Positions 4,960 through 5,185 of a stretch of DNA of 5,185 bases are shown one piece after another. This stretch comes from Candidatus Njordarchaeum guaymasense. Lineage in GTDB: Archaea > Asgardarchaeota > Njordarchaeia > Njordarchaeales > Njordarchaeaceae. The notes under the pieces were generated by a model. The model saw only the letters and a list, made by a program, of their open reading frames with translations. It ran no database searches and had not been told where the DNA came from. How positions within the stretch are numbered: the stretch's first letter is position 1; the number at the start of each line of letters is the position of its first letter. The position numbers and the translations under genes were made by a program. The DNA lies in contig JAUQYT010000149.1 in the NCBI GenBank assembly GCA_030587605.1, positions 1-5,185 of the forward strand. Direction: 5' to 3'.

Positions 4960-5185
4960 TTATCCAGCTGATTCTTCCAGTTCGATTTCGCTGATTTTTT
5001 CAAGAAAGCTGTGTAGTTGGGTTGACAATCGTATTCTTTTGGCTTTCTTGTCAAATTCGAGAAAATCGTAGGTTGACAAGAAGCTTGAAATCAATTCAAC
5101 TTTTAGTTCTTTGGTTCCTGTCTTTTCTGCGACTTCCGTGAGTCTGTGCCAGTTGCCGTTGGCAAGTACTTCGAAGATTTTGTCG
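4960..5185 (-). CDS. C-terminal part of a second winged-helix-like protein (partial)
   Basis: The reverse frame is open from the window edge to TAA at 4962-4960, giving 74 residues. It begins in DKIFEVLANGNWHRL, continues TEVAEKTG (recognition-helix-like region), then LKVELISSFLSTYDFLEFD, a wing-like KKAKRIRLS, and an acidic helical end FLEKISEIELEESAG. The order (helix, NGNWHRL turn, helix-turn-helix, long helix, beta wing, final helix) fits a winged-helix DNA-binding domain, and the length and charge pattern look like genuine protein. The start lies outside the window. It is tail to tail with the winged-helix gene at 4556-4930, so the two are not in one operon. Confidence 0.75.
   Translation of the reverse strand, partial: DKIFEVLANGNWHRLTEVAEKTGTKELKVELISSFLSTYDFLEFDKKAKRIRLSTQLHSFLEKISEIELEESAG

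Noticed and set aside
4743..5054. Reverse open frame of 103 codons
   Set aside because: It overlaps the winged-helix gene antisense and runs in another frame from the convincing winged-helix C-terminus ending at 4960.

Overview
The window looks archaeal. The strongest reasons are a tRNA gene interrupted by a 16-nt intron that fits a bulge-helix-bulge splice motif, a broken gene for a NIP7-like ribosome-biogenesis protein, a small archaeal-style double zinc-cluster protein, and two small winged-helix proteins of the kind abundant in TACK archaea. The overall style suggests Bathyarchaeia or a relative, but this is inferred from memory of protein style and was not checked by search.

Layout. At the left edge a reverse-strand gene start runs out of the window (1-89). 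It is divergent from a 113-aa zinc-cluster protein gene (252-593). Next comes a tRNA-Pro(TGG) gene (672-765) with an encoded CCA and an apparent intron at the non-canonical position 32/33. A long reverse-strand gene (982-3243) encodes a 753-aa secreted, membrane-anchored surface protein: signal peptide, seven propeller-like repeats, a probable carbohydrate-binding-like jelly roll, a choice-of-anchor-U-like domain, a transmembrane helix and a basic tail. Behind its promoter region lies a degraded reverse-strand NIP7-like gene (3516-3990). It abuts, and overlaps antisense, a forward-strand C-terminal fragment that resembles the tail of an archaeal integrase (about 3961-4182). Three bases after that fragment's stop, the last 15 bases of the tRNA gene, including CCA, are repeated exactly (4186-4200). 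To the right lie a 355-nt intergenic stretch with an inverted repeat, a winged-helix regulator gene (4556-4930, true start perhaps 4625) and, tail to tail with it, the C-terminal part of a second winged-helix gene running off the right edge.

Interpretation. The 15-bp tRNA 3'-end repeat, the integrase-like fragment beside one copy and the broken gene between suggest that about 766-4200 is the decayed remnant of an element integrated at tRNA-Pro, with the surface-protein gene as its only intact cargo. The most notable observations are the split tRNA with its unusual intron position and a C in place of the near-invariant T55, the att-like repeat pair, and the surface protein in which a seven-repeat propeller appears to be inserted into a jelly-roll domain.
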